From: DATEOR01 sp036279015
Lineage (GTDB): Bacteria > Actinomycetota > Thermoleophilia > Gaiellales > Gaiellaceae
Reading direction: 5' to 3'
Length of the DNA stretch: 64,000 nt
NCBI GenBank assembly: GCA_036279015.1
Contig: DASUJY010000023.1
Location: forward strand, 1-64,000
Shown here in pieces: positions 33,203 through 41,027 of the stretch (the stretch's first letter is position 1; each line of letters starts with the position of its first letter). Below the pieces are notes generated by a model. That model saw only the letters and a program-made list of their open reading frames with translations. It made no database searches and was not told where the DNA came from. Made by a program: the position numbers and the translations under genes.

Positions 33203-33844
33203 TTGTGTCGAACCATCTTCGTGATGAGCAGTCGCTGGGAGACCAACCGGATCGAGGCGTTCAGCGACGGTGTGTTCGCCATTGCGATCACGCTCCTGGT
33301 GCTCGAGATCGGCGTGCCCGAGGACGCGTTCGAGGACCTCTGGAGCGCCATCGTCGACGAGTGGCCTTCGTATCTCGGGTTTGCGACGAGCTTCTTCACG
33401 ATCGGCGGCATCTGGCTGGCCCATCACGGGATCTTTCGGCGCTTGCGCTACGCGAACAACGCCGTCATGCGGATCAATCTGCTGCGGCTCATGGCGGTCT
33501 CGTTCTTGCCGTATCCGACGAAGCTCGTCGCGGATGCGATTCGCGACGAGAGCGCCGAGCGAACGGCTGCAATCTTCTACGGCGCGTGCCTGCTCGCGAT
33601 CGCGTTGCTCTTCAGCGCTCTGTGGGGGGCCGTCGTGCGCGACCGCGAGCTTCTCAAGCCCGAGGTTAGTGACGACGAGGTCAACGCGATCCTCCGCGCG
33701 GCCTCACCCAGCATCGGGTTCTACGCGGGCGCGATCGCGCTCGCCGTCGTGGCGCCCCGCGTCGCCGCACTCGGTTACCTTCTGATCGCGTTCGTAGGAG
33801 TCCTGAGGGCGCGCGGCGACGAGACCGTCGCAGAGCCCGCCTGA
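33203..33844 (+). CDS. TMEM175-family potassium channel-like protein
   Basis: A 213-residue membrane protein with six helices. The first carries the TMEM175/DUF1211 signature RIEAFSDGVFAIAITLLVLE, in which the RxxxFSD motif is diagnostic. Bacterial TMEM175 proteins form tetrameric K+-selective channels. The second-half helix (GAIALAVVAPRVAALGYLLIAF) is typical. The start may be the in-frame ATG seven codons in (MSSRWETNR). Confidence 0.88.
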   Translation: MCRTIFVMSSRWETNRIEAFSDGVFAIAITLLVLEIGVPEDAFEDLWSAIVDEWPSYLGFATSFFTIGGIWLAHHGIFRRLRYANNAVMRINLLRLMAVSFLPYPTKLVADAIRDESAERTAAIFYGACLLAIALLFSALWGAVVRDRELLKPEVSDDEVNAILRAASPSIGFYAGAIALAVVAPRVAALGYLLIAFVGVLRARGDETVAEPA

Positions 33845-33902
33845 CCCGTTGTCAGCCACTCGGAAGCGCGAGCCAGCCGGTCGGCGCGCTGACCAAGAGC
33901 AC

Positions 33903-33950
33903 TTGCCCTTCCCGGACTGGTCCGCAATACTGAACTCAATGGTTCAGTAT
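33903..33950 (+). promoter_or_regulatory. Promoter and operator of the ArsR-DUF1801-AHSA1 operon
   Basis: A perfect 9-bp inverted repeat ATACTGAAC-N6-GTTCAGTAT spans 33927-33950 and includes the start codon at 33939-33941. A TTGCCC -35 (33903-33908) and an AATACT -10 (33926-33931), 17 bp apart, place the transcription start at the ATG. A repressor bound here would cover both the -10 region and the start. Confidence 0.65.
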
Positions 33951-34250
33951 CCGACGACCGTCGACCGTGCATTTACGGCTCTCTCCGACCCGACCCGCCG
34001 CGCCGTGCTCGAACGGCTCGGGCTCGGCAGCGCGACGATCAGCGAGCTCGCCGAGCCCTTCGGCATGTCTCTGACCGGAATGAAGAAGCACATCCGGCTG
34101 CTCGAGGAGGCCGAGCTTGTCACGACGGAGAAGGTGGGCCGTGTCCGCAGGTGCATGCTCGCGCCCTACGCCTTCGAGGGCATCAGCGCTTGGCTGCAGC
34201 GGCTCGACCGCTTCGCGCAGGTCGTCGAACGGACGAAAGGAGCACGATGA
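33939..34250 (+). CDS. ArsR-family winged-helix regulator
   Basis: A 103-residue repressor: DRAFTALSDPTRRAVLERLG, then the recognition region SELAEPFGMSLTGMKKHIRL and wing TTEKVGRVRRCMLA. It belongs to the SdpR-like group associated with AHSA1 proteins and has no evident metal-binding cysteines. The ATG at 33939 lies in the centre of a perfect palindrome, supporting autoregulation and a leaderless transcript; the longer ORF from 33849 would read through the promoter. Its TGA overlaps the next gene (ATGA). Confidence 0.88.
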   Translation: MVQYPTTVDRAFTALSDPTRRAVLERLGLGSATISELAEPFGMSLTGMKKHIRLLEEAELVTTEKVGRVRRCMLAPYAFEGISAWLQRLDRFAQVVERTKGAR

Positions 34251-34663
34251 GCCCGACGAAGAAGGATGGATTCACGGCCGAGGAGAAGGCCGCGATGAGA
34301 GCGCGCGCCAAGGAGCTGAAGGCGGCCGCGCAGGGGGAGGAGGCGGTGCTCGCCGCACTCGCGGAGATGTCCCCGGACGACCGCGCCCTGGGCGAGCGGA
34401 TCCACGCGATCGTCGGAGAGGCCGCCCCCGGGCTCACGCCGAAGACCTGGTACGGGATGCCCGCCTACGCCAACGAGGACGGCAAGGTCGTCCTCTTCTT
34501 CCGCAACGCGGAGAAGTTCAAGGAGCGTTACGCGATGCTCGGCTTCAACGACAGCGCGAACCTGGACGACGGCTCGATGTGGCCGGTCGCCTTCGCGCTG
34601 ACGAAGCTGACCAAGGCCGATGAGGCGAAAATCGCGAAGCTCGTGAAGCAGGCGGTGAGGTGA
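34247..34663 (+). CDS. DUF1801-like (YdhG/YjbR-type fold) protein
   Basis: A 138-residue protein: an N-terminal charged helix (FTAEEKAAMRARAKELKAAA) and a core RIHAIVGEAAPGLTPKTWYG followed by MPAYANEDGKVVLFF, typical of the small DUF1801/iron-chaperone-like fold. The function is unknown. It lies between and overlaps by 4 nt both the ArsR and AHSA1 genes. A broken relative lies 500 bp downstream at 35140. Confidence 0.8.
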   Translation: MSPTKKDGFTAEEKAAMRARAKELKAAAQGEEAVLAALAEMSPDDRALGERIHAIVGEAAPGLTPKTWYGMPAYANEDGKVVLFFRNAEKFKERYAMLGFNDSANLDDGSMWPVAFALTKLTKADEAKIAKLVKQAVR

Positions 34664-35118
34664 TGATGAACGAGACCACGGTCACAACCCCGAACGAGCT
34701 CGAGATCCGCGTCGAGCGGGTCTTCGACGCACCGCGCGCGCACGTCTTCTCCGTCTGGACGGATCCGCAGCTGATCCCCGAATGGTGGGGCGACGGGACG
34801 GTCGTCGAGGAGATGGACGTCCGACCGGGCGGCACCTACCGGTTCCGAACCGCCGTCGGCGTCGTCGAGGGCGAGTTCCGCGAGGTCGAGGTGCCGGAGC
34901 GGCTCGTGCAGACGTTCCAGAACCATCTGCAGACGCTCGAGTTCGAGGACCTCGGTGAACAGACGAAGCTGACGCAGACGATGCGGTTCGAGACGAAGGG
35001 AGAGCGGGACACGACGATGCAGTACGGCGTCGAAGAGGGCGCGAAGTGGGGCTTTGGACGCATCGACGCCCTGCTGGAGAAGATCGCCGGCGGAGCCGGG
35101 CCTCGCCCCTCGTCGTGA
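34660..35118 (+). CDS. SRPBCC / AHSA1-like domain protein
   Basis: A 152-residue helix-grip protein: IRVERVFDAPRAHVFSVWTD, PQLIPEWWGDGTVVEEMDVR, PGGTYRF and EVPERLVQTFQNH. This is the typical AHSA1-like START-related domain. It forms the third gene of the ArsR-DUF1801-AHSA1 operon and starts inside the stop of its neighbour. Ligand unknown. Confidence 0.85.
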   Translation: MMMNETTVTTPNELEIRVERVFDAPRAHVFSVWTDPQLIPEWWGDGTVVEEMDVRPGGTYRFRTAVGVVEGEFREVEVPERLVQTFQNHLQTLEFEDLGEQTKLTQTMRFETKGERDTTMQYGVEEGAKWGFGRIDALLEKIAGGAGPRPSS

Positions 35119-35139
35119 CAGGACGGTGAGGGAGGTCTC

Positions 35140-35288
35140 ATGAGCCCGAGAAAGGACAGGCAGAAGTCCGCGAAGGCACCACCGCGAGGGAGTCGAAGAG
35201 ATTCACGCCCGAGGAACGCGCTCCGATGAAGGAACGCGCCGAAGAGACGAAGGCGGAAGCGCGCCGCGGCGGGAAGAAGGGAGGCTGA
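35140..35288 (+). pseudogene. Fragment of a DUF1801-type protein N-terminus, frameshifted
   Basis: Starting at the ATG (MSPRKDRQKSAK) and, after a one-base shift, continuing as KRFTPEERAPMKERAEETKA with EARRGGKKGG then a stop, this resembles the N-terminal helix of the intact protein at 34247 (MSPTKKDGFTAEEKAAMRAR). The globular domain is missing. Probably a remnant of duplication. Confidence 0.5.
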
Positions 35289-35324
35289 CGGGGAGGGCGA
35301 CGTGCGCCCTCGGCGATCGCCACG

Positions 35325-36155
35325 TCATGTGCCCGGCTTCCTGCAGAGCACCTGCAAGGGATGCGTTCGCTCTTCCTCGATGTTGCGTGCTGCGTTGCGG
35401 ACCTTCTGAGGAGCGTTGTCGCCCAGGAGGAGGTGCATGCCGAACGGGGGCAGCTCGCCTCGCTCGGCGAGCGCGAGGACGTTCCGGTACGCCTCGAGAT
35501 ACTTCCTCCCCGTGTCCTCGAGTTCGACCTCGACGAAGCCAGCGGTGGTGAGCAGGTCGCGGGTCTGAGTCGGTGTTGCCAGCCACTCGCCGTTCCCGTC
35601 CTCGGACCAGGGGACGGGGTGATGCGGAGCGCCGCCGGGTCCGAGGCCGTGCTCGGTGAGAGCAAAGAAAGCACCCGGCTTCAGCACGCGCCAGGCCTCG
35701 CGGAAGAACTGCTCGCGGTCGGCGATGTTCATGGTGACGTGCTGGCTGTAGGCACCGTCGAAGAGACCGTCGGCGTAGGGCAGGTGGTGTGCATCGCCCT
35801 GCTCGAACGAAACCTTGTCGCTCAGGCCGAGCAATGCGGTGAGCTTCTTTGCGGCCTCGACGAAGGGTGCGGTGACGTCGATCCCGCTGACCGCACAGCC
35901 GAAGCGCTGTGCGAAGTAACGAGCGGGCCCGCCGAGGCCGGAGCCGATGTCGAGAATCTGGTCGCCTGCCTCGATAGGCAGGCGATCTCCGAGCTCGACC
36001 GTGGCGGGAAAGCCCCGTGCGTGGAAGTGGTCGACTGGCGCCAGGTCCTCGACCGTCAACGAGTCAAGCGGCTTCGTAGATGCCTCCAGCGCGGAGACGA
36101 TCAATGCGTAGATATCGCCTTTGGCCCAGTGGTCGGCGATCGAGGCTGCTGACAC
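35325..36155 (-). CDS. SAM-dependent methyltransferase (glycine/sarcosine or sterol methyltransferase-like)
   Basis: A 276-residue class I methyltransferase: motif I QILDIGSGLGGPARYFAQRF, SGIDVTAPFVEAAKKL, motif II-like DGLFDGAYSQHVTMNI and motif III WRVLKPGAFFALTEHGLGPG. The overall pattern (VEDLAPVDHFHARG near the N-terminus) fits the family of sarcosine/dimethylglycine and gamma-tocopherol-type methyltransferases. The GTG start has AAGGAGACGTT upstream. Divergent from the ParB-like gene at 36205. Confidence 0.85.
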   Translation of the reverse strand: MSAASIADHWAKGDIYALIVSALEASTKPLDSLTVEDLAPVDHFHARGFPATVELGDRLPIEAGDQILDIGSGLGGPARYFAQRFGCAVSGIDVTAPFVEAAKKLTALLGLSDKVSFEQGDAHHLPYADGLFDGAYSQHVTMNIADREQFFREAWRVLKPGAFFALTEHGLGPGGAPHHPVPWSEDGNGEWLATPTQTRDLLTTAGFVEVELEDTGRKYLEAYRNVLALAERGELPPFGMHLLLGDNAPQKVRNAARNIEEERTHPLQVLCRKPGT

Positions 36156-36204
36156 AACGTCTCCTTCGGCCTCTTCGAGAGACCTATCGTAGGCTGATCT
36201 CGCA

Positions 36205-37023
36205 ATGAAGGGACTGAGGGGCCGGCGCCGAGATCCCCTGCTCGAGCTCGACGAGGTCGAGCGGCGACTGAAGCCGTTCGGACGCCGCTACCTGGGCGTA
36301 CGCGAAATCCCGCTCGACGCGCTCGTCGGGACAGACGGCCGCGCCAGCTCGTTCACCCGCGACTTCCGCCCGCTACACGCCTTCAGCCGCGACCGGCTGC
36401 GCTCGCTCGAGGCCGCGTTCGCCGACGGCGCCTTCCCGCCGATCGTGACGGTCAAGCTCGGTGAGACCTACTTCGTGATCGACGGTCACCACCGCGCGGC
36501 TCTCGCGCGGCGCGGAGGCGCGGAGATGATCGACGCAGACGTGACCGAGCTCATCGCGCGCGTCCCTCTCCCGGCCGGCGCCGACATGCTCGAAGTCGTC
36601 CTACGAGAGCTCGAGCGGATCTTCCTCGAGGACAGCGGGCTTGCCGAGGCGCGCCCCGGAGCCCGCGTCTCGGTCAGCCGCCCCGCGCACTATCTCGAGC
36701 TCTTGGAGAACGTCCAGGTGCACGGCTACCACATGATGCGAGGACGAGGACGCGTGCTCGAGAACGCGGAGATCGCGGCGGACTGGTACGACGCGATCTA
36801 CACGCCGACGCTCGCCGCGATCGACCGCCTCCGCCTCGGCGACCTCTACCGGGACGCGCCACACGGGGATCTCTTCCTCCTTCTGCACCGGCACCGGCGG
36901 CACGCGTTCCCCTCGACCGGCTGCCCGCATCTCGCCCAGACCGTCGTCTCGGTGATCGGCGACGGCAGGCGGCGGCGTCGCCGGTTGCGGTTGCCCGGGC
37001 GCGGGGACCGCTCGTCGGCCTAG
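36205..37023 (+). CDS. ParB/sulfiredoxin-like domain protein with C-terminal unknown domain
   Basis: A 272-residue protein. Residues 30-115 form a ParB/Srx-like fold: GVREIPLDALVGTDGRASSF, FADGAFPPIVTVKLGETYFV and the GHHR box (IDGHHRAALARRGGAEMIDA). Residues 140-240 are a separate domain (SRPAHYLELLENVQVHGYHM, IAADWYDAIYTPTLAAIDRL), likely helical. GHHR-box proteins include ParB CTPases and free-serine kinases, so a nucleotide-using enzyme rather than a segregation protein is likely here. The tail is strongly basic. Confidence 0.75.
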   Translation: MKGLRGRRRDPLLELDEVERRLKPFGRRYLGVREIPLDALVGTDGRASSFTRDFRPLHAFSRDRLRSLEAAFADGAFPPIVTVKLGETYFVIDGHHRAALARRGGAEMIDADVTELIARVPLPAGADMLEVVLRELERIFLEDSGLAEARPGARVSVSRPAHYLELLENVQVHGYHMMRGRGRVLENAEIAADWYDAIYTPTLAAIDRLRLGDLYRDAPHGDLFLLLHRHRRHAFPSTGCPHLAQTVVSVIGDGRRRRRRLRLPGRGDRSSA

Positions 37024-37213
37024 TGCGTGACGGCGGTGCTTGCGTACATCCGCATGCGGTCGGAAGCCGCGGGTGACTTCCGCTCACGGACCAAGCATGG
37101 CCACGGCGAAGAACGCTGCCGATGGGGCCACCCGGCGTCGTTCGTCTGAGGAAAACGCCAGCTCCAGCGGCGCTGCCCTTGTCGATCAGGCGCTCGGAAG
37201 AGGAGAAGTGCCT

Positions 37214-37603
37214 CTAACGAGCCGTGTCCCAGAAGTCGTCGACCATCTCGATGTCGCCTTCGACATGCGGCCCGAAGATCAGCACCTCGAGTCCGTCGGG
37301 CCCGGCCTCGAACGAGCGAGCGACGCCAGGGCTGACTCGAACCGCATCGAGCGGTTCGAGGTCGAGAAGGTCGTCGTCGAGCTTCACGCGACCCGAGCCA
37401 CTGAGGACGACGTAGATCTCCTCCGCACTCTCGTGTCGGTGGGCGAATGCCTCTCGCTGGGAGGGCTTGACCGTCAGGAAGTTGAGTCCAGTCTGCTCCG
37501 TCCCGAGATCGGTGCGAGGAAAGCGGGCCTCTTGCATGTCCGACAAGCCGTGCTCTGCCGCGCTGTCGCTCACTGCACGGAGGTTGGTCTTGGCGTAGTT
37601 CAT
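37214..37603 (-). CDS. Cupin-domain protein
   Basis: A 129-residue single cupin: REAFAHRHESAEEIYVVLSG holds the first metal motif (His-x-His... Glu) and LEPLDAVRVSPGVARSFEAG the second. No other domain. It faces away from the cupin-TPR gene at 37714, with 110 bp between the two starts. Possible sensor or small isomerase; not assigned. The 190 bp between this gene and the ParB-like gene contains nothing I recognise. Confidence 0.82.
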   Translation of the reverse strand: MNYAKTNLRAVSDSAAEHGLSDMQEARFPRTDLGTEQTGLNFLTVKPSQREAFAHRHESAEEIYVVLSGSGRVKLDDDLLDLEPLDAVRVSPGVARSFEAGPDGLEVLIFGPHVEGDIEMVDDFWDTAR

Positions 37604-37713
37604 GGTGCTTTCGTAACCGCGCAGCGACCCTTCGTAACGTAGTCGGACCGAGGTGCGGGAATCGCGCCCGTGCCCGCTACGATCTCACGAGACCGCCACC
37701 ACGAGGAGATTCG

Positions 37714-38352
37714 ATGAGCGACAACCCGAAGTGGGAGGTCGCGCACCTCGACGACATCGAGCGGCGCGGCAGAGATATTCCGGTCCGCGAGCGTCTCGGG
37801 ATCCACGCATTCGGAATCAACGCGTACACGCCCGCCGACGACGGCACGCTGATCGGCGAGCACGACGAGACCGGGTCGGGGCAAGAGGAGCTGTACATCG
37901 TGCTCGACGGGAATGCGACCTTCGAGCTCGACGGCGACACGGTCGAGGCGCCTGCAGGGACGTTGGTCTTCGTCGGGCCGGAGTCACGGCGGAGGGCGAC
38001 CGGGGACGGAACCGTGCTCGCGGTCGGCGCCACCCCCGGCGAGGCCTACCAAGGGATCGACTGGGGTGAGGCGTGGTCATTCCACAGCGAGTCCATGAAG
38101 GCCTACGGCGAGAAGCGGTACGCCGATGCGCTCGAAGCTGTCCGCGGTGCCCTCGAGCGCATGCCGGACCACGCGGGCCTGAATTACAACTACGCCTGCT
38201 TCGCGACGCTTGCAGGCGAGACGGGCGACGAGACGTTCGTCCACCTCCGTCGGTCCGTAGAGCTGTTACCGCGATTCCGGGAAGACGCGCGCAGAGACGA
38301 CGACTTCGCCGCCGTACGCAACGACCCGCGGTTCCAGGAGGCTCTTCGCTAA
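37714..38352 (+). CDS. Cupin-TPR protein (paralogue of the gene at 11037)
   Basis: A 212-residue protein with the same two-part plan as the protein at 11037: a cupin (GIHAFGINAYTPADDGTLIG, EELYIVLDGNATFELDG, PAGTLVFVGPESRR) and a TPR-like C-terminal half (YGEKRYADALEAVRGALERM, LNYNYACFATLAGETG). GAGGAG upstream of the ATG is a good ribosome site. The linker GEAYQGIDWGEAWSFHSESM corresponds to KAYDPVGWELWAPLRPLYEA of the paralogue. Confidence 0.82.
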   Translation: MSDNPKWEVAHLDDIERRGRDIPVRERLGIHAFGINAYTPADDGTLIGEHDETGSGQEELYIVLDGNATFELDGDTVEAPAGTLVFVGPESRRRATGDGTVLAVGATPGEAYQGIDWGEAWSFHSESMKAYGEKRYADALEAVRGALERMPDHAGLNYNYACFATLAGETGDETFVHLRRSVELLPRFREDARRDDDFAAVRNDPRFQEALR

Positions 38353-38427
38353 GGGCGGTCGTCTTGCATCGTCGCCCCGACCGCGTGTCGCCCGCGCTCC
38401 GCTGCGCCGACGCGCGTCCTGGAGGCG

Positions 38428-38889
38428 CTACCGGAGCGGGGATTCCTGTCCGCGTTCCGCCTCCGGCCGGGCGCCGAAGATGCGCCGCTCGCTCTCGTCG
38501 ATCTGCACGTCGTTGATGCTTGCTTCGCGGCGGCCCATGAGGCCGTTCTCGTCGAATTCCCAGAGTTCGTTGCCGTAGCTGCGCCACCATTGTCCGTTGC
38601 GGTCGTGGCTTTCGTATTGAAAGCGCACCGCGATGCGGTTCGAGTCGAAGCACCAGAGGTTCTTGCGCAGCGCGTAGTCGAGCTCGCGCTCCCACTTCTG
38701 CGTCAAGAACGCGATGATCTCGTCACGTCCGGTGACGAACAAATCGCGGTTTCGCCAGACCGAGTCGACGGTGTACGCCTGCGCGACCCTTTCCGGCTCG
38801 CGCGTGTTCCAGGCGTCCTCTGCGGCCTGCACCTTCTGCGCCGCGGTCTCCTGCGTGAACGGGGGCAGCGGAGGCTTGGCTTCGGTCAT
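38428..38889 (-). CDS. DUF1348 (NTF2-like) family protein
   Basis: A 153-residue protein with the full DUF1348 pattern: FTQETAAQKVQAAEDAWNTR, VWRNRDLFVTGRDEIIAFLT, RFQYESHDRNGQWWRSYGNE and GLMGRREASINDVQIDESER. The fold is a cone-shaped NTF2-like barrel; members are often called nuclear transport factor 2-like proteins and have no established biochemical role in bacteria. Confidence 0.9.
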   Translation of the reverse strand: MTEAKPPLPPFTQETAAQKVQAAEDAWNTREPERVAQAYTVDSVWRNRDLFVTGRDEIIAFLTQKWERELDYALRKNLWCFDSNRIAVRFQYESHDRNGQWWRSYGNELWEFDENGLMGRREASINDVQIDESERRIFGARPEAERGQESPLR

Positions 38890-38910
38890 CGAGATCCTTT
38901 CGTCGTAGTG

Positions 38911-39177
38911 CTATCGGCCGTTGTGCTCGCGGTGGCTGCAGCCCGCCCAGCAGCAGGGCCGACGCATGCCTTCCTCCAACTCCTCTCGGGTACGGCGAAT
39001 GCGCCGTTCTCGGGTCGTTGCCTGCTTGGCGTCCTCGACCCAGCAGATGAACTCGTTGCGGGCCAAAGGCGTGATGTCGTTCCAGGCATCAAGTGCCGTC
39101 CGATTGGTGATCAGCGCATGGCGCAAGTCCGACGGAAGCTTGTGCACGACCCCTCCAGGAACGCGCTGGCTTCTCAT
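38911..39177 (-). CDS. YdeI/OmpD-associated family protein (short)
   Basis: An 88-residue protein: VHKLPSDLRHALITNRTALD, AWNDITPLARNEFICWVEDA and RERRIRRTREELEEGMRRPC. This is the C-terminal signature of YdeI/OmpD-associated proteins, some of which are described as bacteriocin-protection proteins. A CCWAGCSHREH tail with Cys and His could bind metal. It is followed 22 nt later by the DUF1348 gene. Confidence 0.78.
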   Translation of the reverse strand: MRSQRVPGGVVHKLPSDLRHALITNRTALDAWNDITPLARNEFICWVEDAKQATTRERRIRRTREELEEGMRRPCCWAGCSHREHNGR

Positions 39178-39247
39178 AGCGGGAGCGTAGCGACGCCTCG
39201 ACAGCGCGTGTCTTACGGCCCCGGGGAATGCCTGCGCGAAGGTGCGG

Positions 39248-39556
39248 CTACGGGATCCGCGGGTCTCCCTGCACGGAAGCTCGTTTGCGCTCGTCAGGTG
39301 TGAGATCGGCGGCGCGGACGGGCGTCACGATCGTCCAATGCTCACCGACGGGGCATCGCTGGAACCTCCACAAGCCAAGACGGATCGCTTTCACTGACAC
39401 GCCGGGAATCCATACCGTCGTGAACACGTGGCCGGCGCGACAGCGCACCACGGTGCTCGCGCCGAAGAGGAAGCCGCGCCGCCGTGCCACCAACGCGGCT
39501 TCGGCGAGCGTCAGACCGGCGGCGAGCCGAAGCGCTCGTCGACGTCCGAGACTCAC
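39248..39556 (-). CDS. Small membrane-associated protein with conserved Cys/His motifs
   Basis: About 102 residues from the GTG at 39556, which follows the neighbour's stop by 2 nt and has GGAG upstream; the longer frame from 39661 would overlap the neighbour by 103 bp. A hydrophobic N-terminal segment (ALRLAAGLTLAEAALVARRR) precedes CRAGHVFTTVWIPGVSVKAI and RFQRCPVGEHWTIVTPV. The pair CRAGH / CPVGEHW looks like a zinc-binding knuckle. Function unknown. Third gene of an ArsR-led unit. Confidence 0.65.
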   Translation of the reverse strand: MSLGRRRALRLAAGLTLAEAALVARRRGFLFGASTVVRCRAGHVFTTVWIPGVSVKAIRLGLWRFQRCPVGEHWTIVTPVRAADLTPDERKRASVQGDPRIP

Positions 39557-39558
39557 CG

Positions 39559-39777
39559 TTACGCTCCTGCGCCGGTGCTGTCGCCACGAACGCGGCGCGG
39601 CCGCACGCGCCGGTAGAGCAAGAAGAGCAACGGCCATTCCTGCGAGGAAAGCACCGACCATGTCAACGCCTTCCGAAGCGGCAGGCCGCGTCCGCGCGCG
39701 TCGCGGAAGACCCAGCCCGCCGTGAACGAGACAACGACCAAGGCCACCAGCAGCACTGCGAGTGGAATCCCATTCAT
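39559..39777 (-). CDS. Small membrane protein
   Basis: A 72-residue protein with two hydrophobic stretches (IPLAVLLVALVVVSFTAGWV and WSVLSSQEWPLLFLLYRR). The pattern resembles N-terminal cardiolipin-synthase/PLDc_N-type helices. It lies 16 nt downstream of the ArsR gene, so is probably controlled by it, as SdpI-type membrane proteins are by SdpR. Confidence 0.68.
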   Translation of the reverse strand: MNGIPLAVLLVALVVVSFTAGWVFRDARGRGLPLRKALTWSVLSSQEWPLLFLLYRRVRPRRVRGDSTGAGA

Positions 39778-39793
39778 GTCATTGGTCCGGTGG

Positions 39794-40114
39794 TCAGCGA
39801 GTTGCGGTGGCAGTGCGCGGCTTGGCCGGTCGCGGTGTGGCAGTGGTCTTGTTGATACCGGCCATCTCCGCGAGCTCGGTGGCGATATCGGCCAGCACAG
39901 ACGTCGTCAGCGAATAGACGAGCTGCTGGCCGCGGCGCGTCGCCGTGACCAGCCCGGCAGAGGCGAGCACCCCAAGGTGACGCGAGATGGACGGCCACGA
40001 CATCTCGAACTGCTCTGCGATCGCACCCGCAGGAAGGTCGCCGTCGCGCAGCAGCCTCAGGATCTGCCGCCGCGTCGGATCGGCGAGTGCCCGGTAGCCG
40101 TCGATGCCCGTCAT
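39794..40114 (-). CDS. ArsR-family regulator, SdpR-like
   Basis: A 106-residue winged-helix protein: GYRALADPTRRQILRLLRDG, AIAEQFEMSWPSISRHLGVL and ATRRGQQLVYSLTTSVLADI. The sequence is close to autorepressors of the SdpR type. The C-terminal 20 residues are Thr/Pro/Arg-rich and low in complexity. An inverted repeat TTAGC-N6-GCTAA lies just upstream, and AAAGG precedes the ATG. It heads an operon with two small membrane proteins. Confidence 0.88.
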   Translation of the reverse strand: MTGIDGYRALADPTRRQILRLLRDGDLPAGAIAEQFEMSWPSISRHLGVLASAGLVTATRRGQQLVYSLTTSVLADIATELAEMAGINKTTATPRPAKPRTATATR

Positions 40115-40125
40115 CCTTTAGAAGA

Positions 40126-40141
40126 TTAGCACAGCAGCTAA
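40126..40141 (-). promoter_or_regulatory. Candidate operator of the SdpR-like ArsR gene
   Basis: Inverted repeat TTAGC-ACAGCA-GCTAA. On the reverse strand a TAATCT -10-like element overlaps its inner arm, eight bases before the ATG at 40114. Position and symmetry fit autorepression. Confidence 0.45.
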
Positions 40142-40214
40142 ATACTTCGTGTTGCGAGGACACGTTCCCCGTCCTCTCAGGCGAGTGCGCGCCGGCTCGA
40201 TTGCCTTGGGCGTA

Positions 40215-40253
40215 GACTTTTCAGTCTGCGCTGAACAGTCGCTGCGCTAGGAT
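40215..40253 (+). promoter_or_regulatory. Operator-like inverted repeat and -10 of the ArsR-like gene at 40259
   Basis: GACTTTTCAG-N6-CTGAACAGTC (40215-40240) is a 10-bp inverted repeat with one mismatch. TAGGAT (40248-40253) lies five bases before the ATG and would give a leaderless transcript. The half-site TTCAG/CTGAA and the 6-bp spacer match the operator at 33927-33950. Confidence 0.5.
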
Positions 40254-40258
40254 GGGGC

Positions 40259-40948
40259 ATGATCGCCGACGCAGACATCGCCGCCGTCGGCGCGGCCCTC
40301 GCCGACCCGAGCCGGTCGGCGATGCTGCTTGCACTGGTCGGTGGTGACGACATTTCCGCCGGAGAGCTCGCGAGGATCGCGGGTAGGTCGCCGTCGGGCG
40401 CGAGCGCGCATCTACGCACGCTCTGCGACACCGGGCTCGTCGTCGCCGAGGAGAGCGGACGCAACCGCTTCTTCCGGCTCGCTGGGCCGGACGTCGCGGA
40501 AGCGCTCGAGGTCCTCGCGCGGGTCGCACCGGCGAGGAAGCCGACGAGCCTGCGCCAGTCGGAGGCGGCACGCGCGCTGAAGCGTGCGCGCACCTGCTAC
40601 GACCACCTCGCCGGCGAGCTCGGGGTCGCCGTCACCGAGGCGCTCGTAGCCAACGAGCTGCTCCGCGGAGGCGACGACTGCTTCCACGTCACCGACACCG
40701 GGCGCACCTGGCTGGGCGAGCTCGGGATCGCGATCGACCAGCTCGAACGGAGACGCCGCAGCTTCGCGCGCGCCTGCCTCGACTGGACGGAGCGGCGCCC
40801 GCACCTCGCCGGCGCGCTCGGCGCCGCCGTCGCGGACGTCTTCTTCGCCCGCGGCTGGGTGCGACGACTCCCCGGCGGACGCGCTGTCGCCCTCAGCCCG
40901 GCCGGCCGGGCCTGGCTGCTGCGCGAACTCGGCCTCTGCACGGTCTGA
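40259..40948 (+). CDS. ArsR-like helix-turn-helix regulator with C-terminal domain
   Basis: A 229-residue regulator. The N-terminal winged helix is ALADPSRSAMLLALVGGDDI, SAGELARIAGRSPSGASAHL and a wing at VVAEESGRNRFFRLAGPDVA. A distinct C-terminal domain follows (LKRARTCYDHLAGELGVAVT, RRRSFARACLDWTERRPHLA, GALGAAVADVFFARGWVRRL) that is common in actinobacterial long ArsR-like proteins and contains the conserved C-Y-DHLAG motif, a possible ligand or metal site. No regulated neighbour follows directly. Confidence 0.85.
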   Translation: MIADADIAAVGAALADPSRSAMLLALVGGDDISAGELARIAGRSPSGASAHLRTLCDTGLVVAEESGRNRFFRLAGPDVAEALEVLARVAPARKPTSLRQSEAARALKRARTCYDHLAGELGVAVTEALVANELLRGGDDCFHVTDTGRTWLGELGIAIDQLERRRRSFARACLDWTERRPHLAGALGAAVADVFFARGWVRRLPGGRAVALSPAGRAWLLRELGLCTV

Positions 40949-41027
40949 CGGGCAGGTCAGTCCGTAGTCGCCCGGACGTCGATCCCGTCGACGATCGGGC
41001 TTGCGACGGTCGATCACGACATACAAG

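Noticed and set aside
39557..39661. Longer N-terminus for the Cys/His small membrane protein
   Set aside because: It would overlap the previous gene by 103 bp, while a GTG with GGAG lies 2 nt after that gene's stop.
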